Source: an uncultured Eubacteriales bacterium (GTDB lineage Bacteria > Bacillota > Clostridia > Oscillospirales > Acutalibacteraceae). From it: a DNA stretch of 41,127 bases. Shown one piece after another: positions 29,879-37,071 of this stretch (within the stretch, counting starts at the first letter, position 1; the number at the start of each line of letters is the position of its first letter). Location of the stretch: contig CAKUMQ010000019.1 of assembly GCA_934667845.1 (NCBI GenBank), forward strand, positions 1 through 41,127. The letters run 5' to 3'. The position numbers and the translations under genes are program-made. Below the pieces are notes generated by a model that did not search any database, was not told where the DNA came from, and worked only from the letters and a program-made list of their open reading frames with translations.

Positions 29879-31021
29879 ATGACAGCGGATAAAATATTAC
29901 AGCGGACGGCGATGGCTGCCCGCCTGATGGCGGCGGCAGGCCCCGCCCGCAAGGCTTCGGCGCTGCGCCTTGCCGCCGCGCGGATCCGCGGGCAGGCGGA
30001 GGAGCTGGAAACGGCGGCGCGGCTGGATGACCGCCGCTTTTCCGCCGACACGGCTGCCGCCCTCGCCGACGGGATATTAAAGCTCGCCGATAAGCCCGAC
30101 CCGGTCGGCAGCGTGCTGTCCGGCGGACGGCGGACGGACGGGCTGACCCTCTCTGCCGTGCGTGTGCCGCTCGGCGCGGTCGGGGTATTAGACGGCGGCG
30201 ACCCCGCTGCCGTCATCCGCTTTGCCGCGCTGCTGACCGCGGGCGGCAATACGGCGCTGTTCGGCGCCGAGCCGCAGCGAAACCGCGCGGCTTCTCTGGC
30301 GGTCGAGCTGTTCCGCCGCGCGCTGCTTGAGGCGGGACTGCCCGCCGACGGCGTGGCGGCGCTGTCCGGCACGGATGCCGCATGGCTGCTCACCTCGCCG
30401 GTGCTGCGCCGGCTCGTCGTCTGCCCGGGCGCGTCGCTGACCGCTAAGGCCGTTGGCGGCTGCGTGCCGCCCTGCCTTGTGCTGACCGATCCGGTCACGC
30501 ACCTGTATGCCGCGCCCGACGCCGAACCCGCGGAGATCGCGGAGCTGGCGGTCGCGGCTGCCGTCTCCCCCATGCCGCTGCACACCCTGCTTCTGCACCG
30601 GGAGGCGATAAATGCCGTTTTGCCGCCGCTGCTCGAATGCGCCCGTGCGGCGGGACTGCGCCTTTGCGGCGACGAAACGCTCTGCCGGATGCCGGGCTTC
30701 TCCCCGGCGGACAACTGGCGCACCCCCGCGCCCGGCAGCCTGTTTGTGCGCACCGTGGATTCCCAGAATGAGGCGCTCGCCCGCATCCAGCTGTGCGGCA
30801 GCGGGCATCTGGCGGGAATCGTGACGCGGGATCTCCGCGCCGCCCAGCGCTTTGCCGCCGGTGCGGATACCGCCGCCGTCACCGTCAACACCGTGCCGAC
30901 CTGGCGTGCGGAGGACGTGCTGTCCCCCGGCCTTGCGGCGGGGACGGTGCGCGGACCGATCACGGTCGAGACATTTATGACCGAAAAACAGCTCCTGTCC
31001 GGCAGCGGACAGGCGTTTTGA
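29879..31021 (+). CDS. ProA-like (gamma-glutamyl phosphate reductase) paralogue, probably inactive
   Basis: A 380-residue ALDH-superfamily protein that tracks ProA along its length: DPVGSVLSGG then VRVPLGAVGV near residues 75-105, GGNTALF near 123, and TRDLRAAQRF near 322. However, the YEARPN glutamyl-phosphate loop is replaced by DGGDPA. The segment that carries the catalytic cysteine in ProA (CNTVETLLVN in E. coli) reads SPMPLHTLLLH here, without Cys. It is also about 35 residues shorter than ProA. The frame is intact, with AGGAGG before the ATG at 29879, so it is a maintained gene rather than an obvious decay product. A true ProB/ProA pair would be expected elsewhere in the genome. Confidence 0.75.
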   Translation: MTADKILQRTAMAARLMAAAGPARKASALRLAAARIRGQAEELETAARLDDRRFSADTAAALADGILKLADKPDPVGSVLSGGRRTDGLTLSAVRVPLGAVGVLDGGDPAAVIRFAALLTAGGNTALFGAEPQRNRAASLAVELFRRALLEAGLPADGVAALSGTDAAWLLTSPVLRRLVVCPGASLTAKAVGGCVPPCLVLTDPVTHLYAAPDAEPAEIAELAVAAAVSPMPLHTLLLHREAINAVLPPLLECARAAGLRLCGDETLCRMPGFSPADNWRTPAPGSLFVRTVDSQNEALARIQLCGSGHLAGIVTRDLRAAQRFAAGADTAAVTVNTVPTWRAEDVLSPGLAAGTVRGPITVETFMTEKQLLSGSGQAF

Positions 31022-31038
31022 AAGGACGGGAAACAGCC

Positions 31039-31836
31039 ATGAGTGATTGGAAAAAACACGACGAACAGCCCGCCGATACCTCTGCGGACGATATGCCGAC
31101 GCCCGACGACACCCCGACGCCGGAGGACACCGCTGCTCCCGTGCGCTCCGCACGGCGCGGACAGCGCCGCGCCGCCGCCGTTTTGGGCTTTATCACCATG
31201 CTGATGGCGGCGTTCGGCGTGGTCTCGCTCGTGATCTTCGCCGTGCTCGGCATCAACCGCTACCGCGAGGAAACGCTCGACGAGGTGGCGTATTTCATCT
31301 CGCCGCTGACCGCCTTCTGCCCCGACGCCTTTTCAGATGTCAACGACACCGATCAGGACGCCCTGCTGCTGTCCGCCATCTACCGCGTGACCACGGCGGA
31401 GCAGATCCGGCAGGCGCGCGAAAATGCGGCGGAATGCCTCTATCCGCTCGACGACCTCGGGCGTATGCTCGTGCCGGTCAGCGAGATCGAGGACGCCTAC
31501 CATGCGCTTTACGGCACGGACGCGAACATCTATCACCACACCATCGGCGAGGAGGGGCTGAGCTACACCTACTCCTATGACAAGGACGCCGGGATCTACC
31601 ACATCCCGCAGGACGCGGGCAACTCGATGTACAACCTTGTGCATGACAAGCTCGGCGGTCTGTTCGGCACCGTCACGGTGGAGGTCGGCTATGTGCCGGG
31701 TATGCTCCCCATCGACGAGCGCGGCGAGACGATCCAGCCGACGTTGGCCGACGCGCAGATCATCCAGAAATTCACGCTGAAAAAAAGCGGAGACAGCTAC
31801 CGCATCGTTTCGGTCACCGACCTGAAGCGGCAATAA
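31039..31836 (+). CDS. Single-pass membrane protein of unknown function
   Basis: A 265-residue protein not recognised as a known family. Residues 1-38 are acidic and rich in T, P and D (TPDDTPTPEDT). A basic patch RSARRGQRR then leads into one membrane helix (about 47-72). The remaining 190 residues would lie outside, with many acidic and tyrosine residues (LSYTYSYDKDAGIYHI) and no cysteine motif or repeats. This is an N-in, C-out topology with a small extracellular domain. Last gene of the operon from 26778, 17 nt after the ProA paralogue, followed by a terminator. Confidence 0.6.
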   Translation: MSDWKKHDEQPADTSADDMPTPDDTPTPEDTAAPVRSARRGQRRAAAVLGFITMLMAAFGVVSLVIFAVLGINRYREETLDEVAYFISPLTAFCPDAFSDVNDTDQDALLLSAIYRVTTAEQIRQARENAAECLYPLDDLGRMLVPVSEIEDAYHALYGTDANIYHHTIGEEGLSYTYSYDKDAGIYHIPQDAGNSMYNLVHDKLGGLFGTVTVEVGYVPGMLPIDERGETIQPTLADAQIIQKFTLKKSGDSYRIVSVTDLKRQ

Positions 31837-31847
31837 ATTGCGCAAAC

Positions 31848-31901
31848 ACGCCGCCCGGCAAGGAGACCCGACGTCCCCCGCCGGGCGGCGTTTGGTCTGT
31901 T
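31848..31901 (+). terminator. Terminator after the 26778-31836 operon
   Basis: Perfect 12-bp GC stem (31848-31859 with 31880-31891), 20-nt loop, then TTGGTCTGTT. The T-tract is interrupted, so leak into the next gene is possible. Confidence 0.65.
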
Positions 31902-31924
31902 AAGAAAAAAAGGAGGGAGTTTTT

Positions 31925-32707
31925 ATGGATGAAGTGACCACCCGTTCCCCCGATGCCGCGGCGGTTGACAGCTCTGCGGCATCCCGTCCCCGGCTGCCCT
32001 ATGCCCCGTTTCCCGTTGACCTGACCGACCGCATTGCCCTGCCGCTGTCCCTGCTGATCGGCATCGGGACCGCGCTCACGGTCATGATCATGCCACACTG
32101 CCCCGATGCGCTGTTCGGCTGCGGCGACCCCTATATCGAGCTTGGCATCGGCGCGGGCGCCGGTCTGCTGCTGCTGTATGCGCTGGCGCTGTGGAGCATC
32201 CACGGCATCCCGCGCAGAGCCTACGGCCGCGCGCCGTGGCTGTATGCGGTCAACGCCCTGCTCATCAGCAGCTTCTTTTGGCTGCCGTCCGCCTCGTTCG
32301 GCACGGCGCGGTTTTTCTGCCTTTTGGCGCTGATTCTTTGGCATACGCTGCTGCTGTCCGGCGCGCGGGTGACAAAGCCGGTCACGGCGCGAAAGCTGCT
32401 GCGCGCGGCAGGGCGGCGGGCTATGGCGCCTGTGGACGGCATCGGCGCGATGCTTGCCGTCATGGGGTTTGTCCCGACGCGCACTGCCGCGATCGCCATA
32501 GGCGTGCTGCTGCTCCTTTCCGTCCCCGCCGTCATGTTTATGCCGCTCATTCTCTACGGTGCGAGCATCGGAGGCAGTCTGGACGCCGGGCTGGCTATGC
32601 TGCTGCTTTCGATACGCACCATCCACACGATCCACAACGTCTGCGTCGGCTTTTGGGGCGGCTTGCTTTTCTACGGCTGGCTCTTCCGCCTGCGCCACCC
32701 CCGCTGA
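31925..32707 (+). CDS. Polytopic membrane protein of unknown function
   Basis: A 260-residue integral membrane protein with about six hydrophobic segments after a 35-residue polar N-terminus (segments near 38-57, 72-92, 104-118, 125-143, 185-215 and 235-253). No catalytic or transporter motif is recognised. AAAGGAGGG precedes the ATG at 31925. No sigma-A promoter stands out between the upstream terminator and this gene, so it may depend on read-through. It ends in front of a bidirectional terminator. Confidence 0.6.
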   Translation: MDEVTTRSPDAAAVDSSAASRPRLPYAPFPVDLTDRIALPLSLLIGIGTALTVMIMPHCPDALFGCGDPYIELGIGAGAGLLLLYALALWSIHGIPRRAYGRAPWLYAVNALLISSFFWLPSASFGTARFFCLLALILWHTLLLSGARVTKPVTARKLLRAAGRRAMAPVDGIGAMLAVMGFVPTRTAAIAIGVLLLLSVPAVMFMPLILYGASIGGSLDAGLAMLLLSIRTIHTIHNVCVGFWGGLLFYGWLFRLRHPR

Positions 32708-32772
32708 CGGGCGGTGTCACGGCAAAAATACCGACAGGCGCTCTTTAACCGCACACTTCCCGTAATACGCCG

Positions 32773-32810
32773 AAACGACCCGGCAGGGCATACCGCCCGC
32801 CGGGTCGTTT
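32773..32810. terminator. Bidirectional terminator between convergent genes
   Basis: Perfect 12-bp stem AAACGACCCGGC/GCCGGGTCGTTT (32773-32784 with 32799-32810), 14-nt loop. The A/T ends give a short U-run on either strand, fitting the convergent genes ending at 32707 (+) and 32837 (-). Confidence 0.75.
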
Positions 32811-32836
32811 TCTGCCCTGCGCCGCTTTTTGCCGCG

Positions 32837-33490
32837 TCAGTCGAACATCACGTTCGGGTTGAGCGCGGCGGGCGAGCGCCATGGGATACCGTGCTCCCAC
32901 AAAAACATCGCCTTTAAGTGCCAGTATTCAAAGCAGATGTCCACGGTCTGCGTCTCCGCAATGCGCCGTTCCACCTCGTCGATCACGGCGAGGTATTCGC
33001 CGGTCATCTCGACCGGGTCCTGCCGGATGGACTGCCGACAGGCGTCCTGTGCCGCCGACAGCAGCGCGCCGATCCGCTCCTCCGGGATCGTGCCGCGAAC
33101 GAGCGCGGCAAGGTCGGCGCAGTCGTCCGGCGCATAGGTGTTTCGCGCCTTGACCGCGCGGTAAAAGCAGTCGTCCAGCTCGTCCTCTTCCTCTTCGTCC
33201 CCGCCGTCCGCCACCTGCCGCACATGGGCGGACAAAAGCGCCGGGTACCATTTCACGGACATCCCCTCCCGCCCCATGCGGTCATAGCAGTCGGTCAGAT
33301 AGGTATACACCGCGATCAGGTCGCCGCGCGTTTCGGCGTCCGTGTCCCGCTTCTGCGCGGCGATCGCCGCCATCTCCGCCAGATACGGGCTGTCCTTATA
33401 GGTGGGCGCGGCACATTTATGCGCTTTGTTGTTTTCGATCGCGGCATGCAGCGCCGCGATCCGGTCACACTCCGCCTGCGTAAACGGCAT
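32837..33490 (-). CDS. Uncharacterised protein, last gene of the 36818-32837 operon
   Basis: A 217-residue soluble, acidic, mostly helical protein that I do not recognise. It has an acidic run GDEEEEDELDD (about 96-106), no membrane segment and no signal peptide. Aromatic residues cluster near the C-terminus (FEYWHLKAMFLWEHGIPW). The start is set by GGGGGAG before the ATG at 33490. It follows the DUF1963-like gene by 22 nt and is the last member of a seven-gene minus-strand operon. Gene order suggests an accessory or immunity-like protein, but there is no direct evidence. Confidence 0.6.
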   Translation of the reverse strand: MPFTQAECDRIAALHAAIENNKAHKCAAPTYKDSPYLAEMAAIAAQKRDTDAETRGDLIAVYTYLTDCYDRMGREGMSVKWYPALLSAHVRQVADGGDEEEEDELDDCFYRAVKARNTYAPDDCADLAALVRGTIPEERIGALLSAAQDACRQSIRQDPVEMTGEYLAVIDEVERRIAETQTVDICFEYWHLKAMFLWEHGIPWRSPAALNPNVMFD

Positions 33491-33512
33491 CGCTGTCTCC
33501 CCCTTTTGCCGG

Positions 33513-34058
33513 TCACGACCGGTCGATCACAAAGCGGATCCCGTCGATCCGATCCGCCCCCTCGCCGAAAAAGCAGTAGGCGTAGCCGTCGATGCTGTCG
33601 AGAAAGCCGGTGTCTGCGGCGAGCGGGTCAAATTGCAGCAGCAGCTCCCCGCCCCCGTCACAGCCGGAGGAGGGGACGCCGAACAGCCGCGTGCCGTCCG
33701 CGTCGTCCGCCGCCGGGGCAAAATGCATGAGCCAATCTGTCTGCAAATGGGCAAACCGCGGCTCGACAGAATTAAAATCGTCGATCACGACCCGCGGCTC
33801 GTCCGCGCAGTAATACGCCATCGTCTGATAGGGATACATCTCCACGTCGAGAAACAGGTAGAGATAGCCCGTGTGCGGCAGGCGGTTTTCCGTGTCCAGC
33901 GCCGCAATGTCCGCCAGCCGCAGCTGGGCAAAAAAGATCACGTCGTCCGAAAACCTGTCCGCCCAGCCCTCCGGCAGCGCGGGCGCGCCGAAGAATTTGC
34001 TCGCGCCGAGGTCGTGCGCGCCCTCCGCCTTTTTCAGTGTAATGCCGATCGCGCCCAT
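33513..34058 (-). CDS. DUF1963/YwqG-like protein
   Basis: A 181-residue protein with the YwqG pattern: SKFFGAPALPEGW near residue 20, then FFAQLRLADIA, LPHTGYLYLFLDVE and, near the C-terminus, LLLQFDPL...GFLDSIDGYAYCFF. Family members are about 260 residues, so this is a short version. YwqG-type proteins often lie next to polymorphic toxin or secretion genes and have been proposed as immunity proteins; their biochemical role is unknown. AAGGAGG lies 8 nt before the ATG at 34058, right after the preceding stop. Confidence 0.75.
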   Translation of the reverse strand: MGAIGITLKKAEGAHDLGASKFFGAPALPEGWADRFSDDVIFFAQLRLADIAALDTENRLPHTGYLYLFLDVEMYPYQTMAYYCADEPRVVIDDFNSVEPRFAHLQTDWLMHFAPAADDADGTRLFGVPSSGCDGGGELLLQFDPLAADTGFLDSIDGYAYCFFGEGADRIDGIRFVIDRS

Positions 34059-34071
34059 GCGCTTTTCCTCC

Positions 34072-34365
34072 TTATTTCAACCGAAAATCGTAGATATAGC
34101 CGCCGTCGAACGAGCGCGGGCGATAGGTCAGCTCCCCGCCCTTTTCGAGCGTCCATGTGCGGTCGTATTTCGGGTCGGCGCAGTGCACCGACAGGGTGAT
34201 GCGGTCGTTTTCCACCGCGTCAACCGTAAACCGCCGCCCGCCCCTGCCAAACGGGGGCAGCGCCCCGACCGCGCAGGGAAAGCTCTCCTCGGCGGTCACC
34301 TTTTCGCGGTAGCCACCGGCGATGCGGTTGATCCCCCACGCCGTCTCCCGGATCTTCAGCTTCAT
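34072..34365 (-). CDS. Small uncharacterised protein (97 residues)
   Basis: A 97-residue basic, beta-rich protein. It shares an ATGA overlap with the Sel1-repeat gene upstream, so the two are translationally coupled, and it ends 13 nt before the DUF1963-like gene. It has no membrane segment, cysteine cluster or known motif. The C-terminal RPRSFDGGYIYDFRL could be a strand pair. Not recognised. Confidence 0.6.
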   Translation of the reverse strand: MKLKIRETAWGINRIAGGYREKVTAEESFPCAVGALPPFGRGGRRFTVDAVENDRITLSVHCADPKYDRTWTLEKGGELTYRPRSFDGGYIYDFRLK

Positions 34366-35666
34366 TCTGCCTCACCCTCGCTCTCCTCGCCGCTCTTAAA
34401 CAGATAATACGCCGCCTTTTTGCCGTCGGGCGGGATGTGCAAAAGCCCCGCGGTATAGATCTCATGCAGCCGTATCGCGGCGGCGCGCACCCCCAGCTCG
34501 GCGGCTTCGGCGTAGAGCAGCAGCGCCGCATCGATGTCGCGATCTGTCCCGAAGCCGTTTTCGGTGAGATACGCTGCCTGATACATCGCCTCGCCGTCAC
34601 CCGCGTCCGCGGCGCGCGAGACCCACAAAAACGCCTGCGCGTCGTCCCGCTTGTCGGGGTAGCCGAGGTGATACGCCATGCCGAGCGCGTTCATGGCGCC
34701 GGTGTCGCCTGCCGCTGCGGCTGACCGGTACCACACCATCTGCGCCCGGTGCTGCCGGACGATCTTCCGCTTCGGCGGCCTGCCCGGCGCGGACAGCTCC
34801 CGCAGCTGCGCCGCCTGCTGCCAGAAGGGGACGGCGGTATCCGCAAGCGCCATATCGCCGAGCGCGATCATCGCCGCCGCGCTGCCGTTTTCCGCGGCAC
34901 GGCGCAAAAGCCCCTCCGCCGCCTTTTTGTCATAGTTTTCGCCGTCGCGATCCGCATACACCCGCGCCGCCGCGATCAGCGCGTCGGTCTGCCCCGCCAC
35001 GACCGCGCGGGTAAACCAGGCGGCCGCGCCGTCGGGGTCATTCTCCCGTTTGCACAGCTGCGCCATCTGCCAGAGCGCGTCGCGGTCGCCGTCGTCGATC
35101 CGCGCCTGCAGCGCGGCGCGCGCGTCCTCTGCCGCCTGCGCCTCTTCTGCCCTGCGGCGGCAGGCGTATTCGCGCTCCTGCACGCTGCGGCTGGTCGACA
35201 CGCCGCCGTAGCAGCGCGCAGCCTCGGCAAAGTCGCCGGCAGCTTCGGCGAGAAAGCCCCTGCGCACCAGCACGTCGAAGTTATAGCCGTTAAACGCGCC
35301 CGCGTCGATCCGCTGCGCCTGCCCACACTGGAGCTGCACCAGCTCCGGCACGGAAAAATAGCAGCCCGCAAAGGCGGCATCCGCCTCGTTCCCGAGCGGA
35401 AAATCACCGTCAAGAGCGGCATCCTCGCGCTCGCGCGCCTCGGCAAACGCCGTGTAATACGCCTCGTCATGGCAGGGCGACGGGACATACGCCGCGCGCT
35501 CGCAGCAGAGCGCACAGGCGTCCTCCGCGCGGCGGGTCAGCCGCTCGCAGAGGGCTTTGTCGGCGGGGCACTCCCGCGCTGCCGCCGCATATGCCGCCGC
35601 CCACTCCGCCGCCGCGGCTTTGGGGTCGCCGCCGGGCTTTAACGCCAGTACGGTCTCGGGTCTCAT
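34362..35666 (-). CDS. Sel1-repeat (TPR-like) protein
   Basis: A 434-residue helical repeat protein. Sel1-like units are clear in the second half: DPDGAAAWFTRAVVAGQTDAL, AAEGLLRRAAENGSAAAMIALGDMA, GDTGAMNALGMAYHLG...DDAQAFLWVSRAADAGDGEAMYQAAYL and DIDAALLLYAEAAELGVRAAAIRL (each quoted in part). The N-terminal 200 residues are also helical and cysteine-containing (DACALCCER). There is no signal peptide. Such proteins act as binding scaffolds. The ATG at 35666 is preferred over a TTG six bases upstream because AAGGAG is 9 nt from the ATG. Confidence 0.78.
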   Translation of the reverse strand: MRPETVLALKPGGDPKAAAAEWAAAYAAAARECPADKALCERLTRRAEDACALCCERAAYVPSPCHDEAYYTAFAEAREREDAALDGDFPLGNEADAAFAGCYFSVPELVQLQCGQAQRIDAGAFNGYNFDVLVRRGFLAEAAGDFAEAARCYGGVSTSRSVQEREYACRRRAEEAQAAEDARAALQARIDDGDRDALWQMAQLCKRENDPDGAAAWFTRAVVAGQTDALIAAARVYADRDGENYDKKAAEGLLRRAAENGSAAAMIALGDMALADTAVPFWQQAAQLRELSAPGRPPKRKIVRQHRAQMVWYRSAAAAGDTGAMNALGMAYHLGYPDKRDDAQAFLWVSRAADAGDGEAMYQAAYLTENGFGTDRDIDAALLLYAEAAELGVRAAAIRLHEIYTAGLLHIPPDGKKAAYYLFKSGEESEGEAE

Positions 35667-35722
35667 CGTCAACCACTCCTTATGTTGGGTCTATGCCCGC
35701 GCGCCGCCGGGGCAGCCGCCGC

Positions 35723-35914
35723 TTACAGCGTACCGGATGGCGTTTCGCTGTCCGCCGTTTCGCCGTCGTCCGGCTCCTCCCATCCGGCGGGCGTCAAAAG
35801 CGCGCGGCCGCAGTCGAGGCAGACGGTTTTTCCCCGCCGGCGGTCAAACGGATTGCCGTAGTCGCCGCCCGTCACGGTCAGGCGGGGCGAGCCGCAAAAC
35901 GGGCAGGTCAGCAC
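35723..35914 (-). CDS. Small zinc-ribbon protein (GTG start)
   Basis: A 63-residue protein with two CxxC knuckles, CPFCGSP (residues 4-10) and CLDCG (about 32-36), forming a zinc ribbon, then an acidic tail (EEPDDGETADSE). It starts at a GTG that overlaps the end of the preceding gene by 7 nt, with GGAGG just upstream. The length is below what automatic callers favour, but the paired cysteines and overlap support it. Confidence 0.6.
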   Translation of the reverse strand: MLTCPFCGSPRLTVTGGDYGNPFDRRRGKTVCLDCGRALLTPAGWEEPDDGETADSETPSGTL

Positions 35915-36579
35915 GGGTCCTCCCCCTTTTCTGCCGCCTTCAACAGGTCGATCAGGGCGGCGATGGCGTATTTGTGCCGGCAGTTTTCCTCCCATTCGCG
36001 GGTCTGCTCGTCCTCGATGCCGCTCATGAGCTTGTTTGCCATCGCGTCCCCGTAGCCGCTGTTTCCCGCCTGCCAATAGGCGTCGCCAAGGCGCTTCAGC
36101 TTCTGCTCCGCCGTCATTCCCGGTCGGAGCAGATAGGCAAGCTCCGCCTCAAGCGCCTGTATGCGCTGCGCCGTCTCCTCCGTCATGCTTTTGCCGCTCC
36201 CTTCGTCTGCTTTTGTCCACACCGCCTGCCACTCGTCCACGCCCGTGAACCAGGGACCGTCATACGACCCCTGATATTCCCGCCGCTCAAACAGGACGTT
36301 GACCCCCTCGCGGAGCGTGTATGCCGTGCCGTCAAGGCGTATGCGCAGCGCCCCGTCCTCTGCCGCCGCGATCTCCAGAGGATAGCGGTATTTCGGCACA
36401 TAGCCGGAAAAATCGACTGTGTAGCTGCCGGGCGCATCCGGCAGCGTGACCGTATAGCGGTGCCGGTCGGAGGGGTGATCCTCCCCGATGCTGCCCTCTA
36501 TGCGAAAACTCAGCGTGCCGGGCGCCGTGTCGTCTGCCGGCGGCTTGTCGAGGATGGTGTTGTAAAATTCCCGTTTCAT
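35908..36579 (-). CDS. Uncharacterised protein (223 residues)
   Basis: A soluble acidic protein not matched to a known family. The first 105 residues look beta-rich with repeated Y and D (LPDAPGSYTVDFSGYVPKY), possibly a small beta-sandwich. The last 90 residues are strongly helical and charged (MTEETAQRIQALEAELAYLL), possibly coiled coil. GGGGG precedes the ATG at 36579. It begins 8 nt after the stop of the small Sel1-like gene and overlaps the zinc-ribbon gene. Confidence 0.6.
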   Translation of the reverse strand: MKREFYNTILDKPPADDTAPGTLSFRIEGSIGEDHPSDRHRYTVTLPDAPGSYTVDFSGYVPKYRYPLEIAAAEDGALRIRLDGTAYTLREGVNVLFERREYQGSYDGPWFTGVDEWQAVWTKADEGSGKSMTEETAQRIQALEAELAYLLRPGMTAEQKLKRLGDAYWQAGNSGYGDAMANKLMSGIEDEQTREWEENCRHKYAIAALIDLLKAAEKGEDPC

Positions 36580-36587
36580 AAGCCCCC

Positions 36588-36818
36588 TCAGCCCTCCGCC
36601 TGCACGCGGGCGTCGTCATCAAAGGTGTAGTCCGCTATCCACGCTTTGGCTGCGGGACAGCCTGCCGCCGCAGCCGCCGCGATCCAGTCTGCCGCCGCTG
36701 TCATGTCCTGTGCCGTCCCGCGCCCCGCGGCGCAGCGCAGTCCGAGCGCATACATCGCATAGGTCTTGCCCATTTTGGCGGCCTTGATCAGCCGCCGGAG
36801 CTTTTTCGACTTTCCCAT
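36588..36818 (-). CDS. Short Sel1-like protein (76 residues)
   Basis: A 76-residue product with a basic start (MGKSKKLRRLIKAAKMGK) and a single Sel1-type repeat (YALGLRCAAGRG...AADWIAAAAAAGCPAAKAWIA). It is the first gene after the promoter at 36928-36956 and heads the operon that also ends with repeat and immunity-like genes. The ribosome binding site is weak (AAGGCGGG). Confidence 0.6.
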   Translation of the reverse strand: MGKSKKLRRLIKAAKMGKTYAMYALGLRCAAGRGTAQDMTAAADWIAAAAAAGCPAAKAWIADYTFDDDARVQAEG

Positions 36819-36927
36819 GTCAAAAACCCGCCTTCCGTTTTTGCCCGCGCCGTTTTTGCCGCCCCCAAGGTGACGGTTTAGCTGTCTGCCCGATAATGTG
36901 CGGCGAACATAACCGCTTTATGACAAA

Positions 36928-36956
36928 AGTATACATGAACTTTTTCGGTTTTGCAA
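36928..36956 (-). promoter_or_regulatory. Promoter of the seven-gene uncharacterised operon
   Basis: Minus-strand TTGCAA (36951-36956), 17 nt, TATACT (36928-36933). Start near 36921, giving a 5' UTR of about 100 nt. Confidence 0.72.
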
Positions 36957-36996
36957 GTATTTTTGCCGCCTTTTCCCTTTTGCCTGCCCGCCGCAC

Positions 36997-37038
36997 AAAA
37001 AAATACCGCCGCAAGCCCCGAAAGGCTTGCGGCGGTAT
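36997..37038 (-). terminator. Intrinsic terminator of rny
   Basis: Perfect 15-bp stem (37003-37017 with 37024-37038), 6-nt loop; on the minus strand a run of T residues (37003-36997) follows. Confidence 0.92.
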
Positions 37039-37071
37039 GCGCATTTTTGCGGTTTTCCGGTCGGGCTGCCC

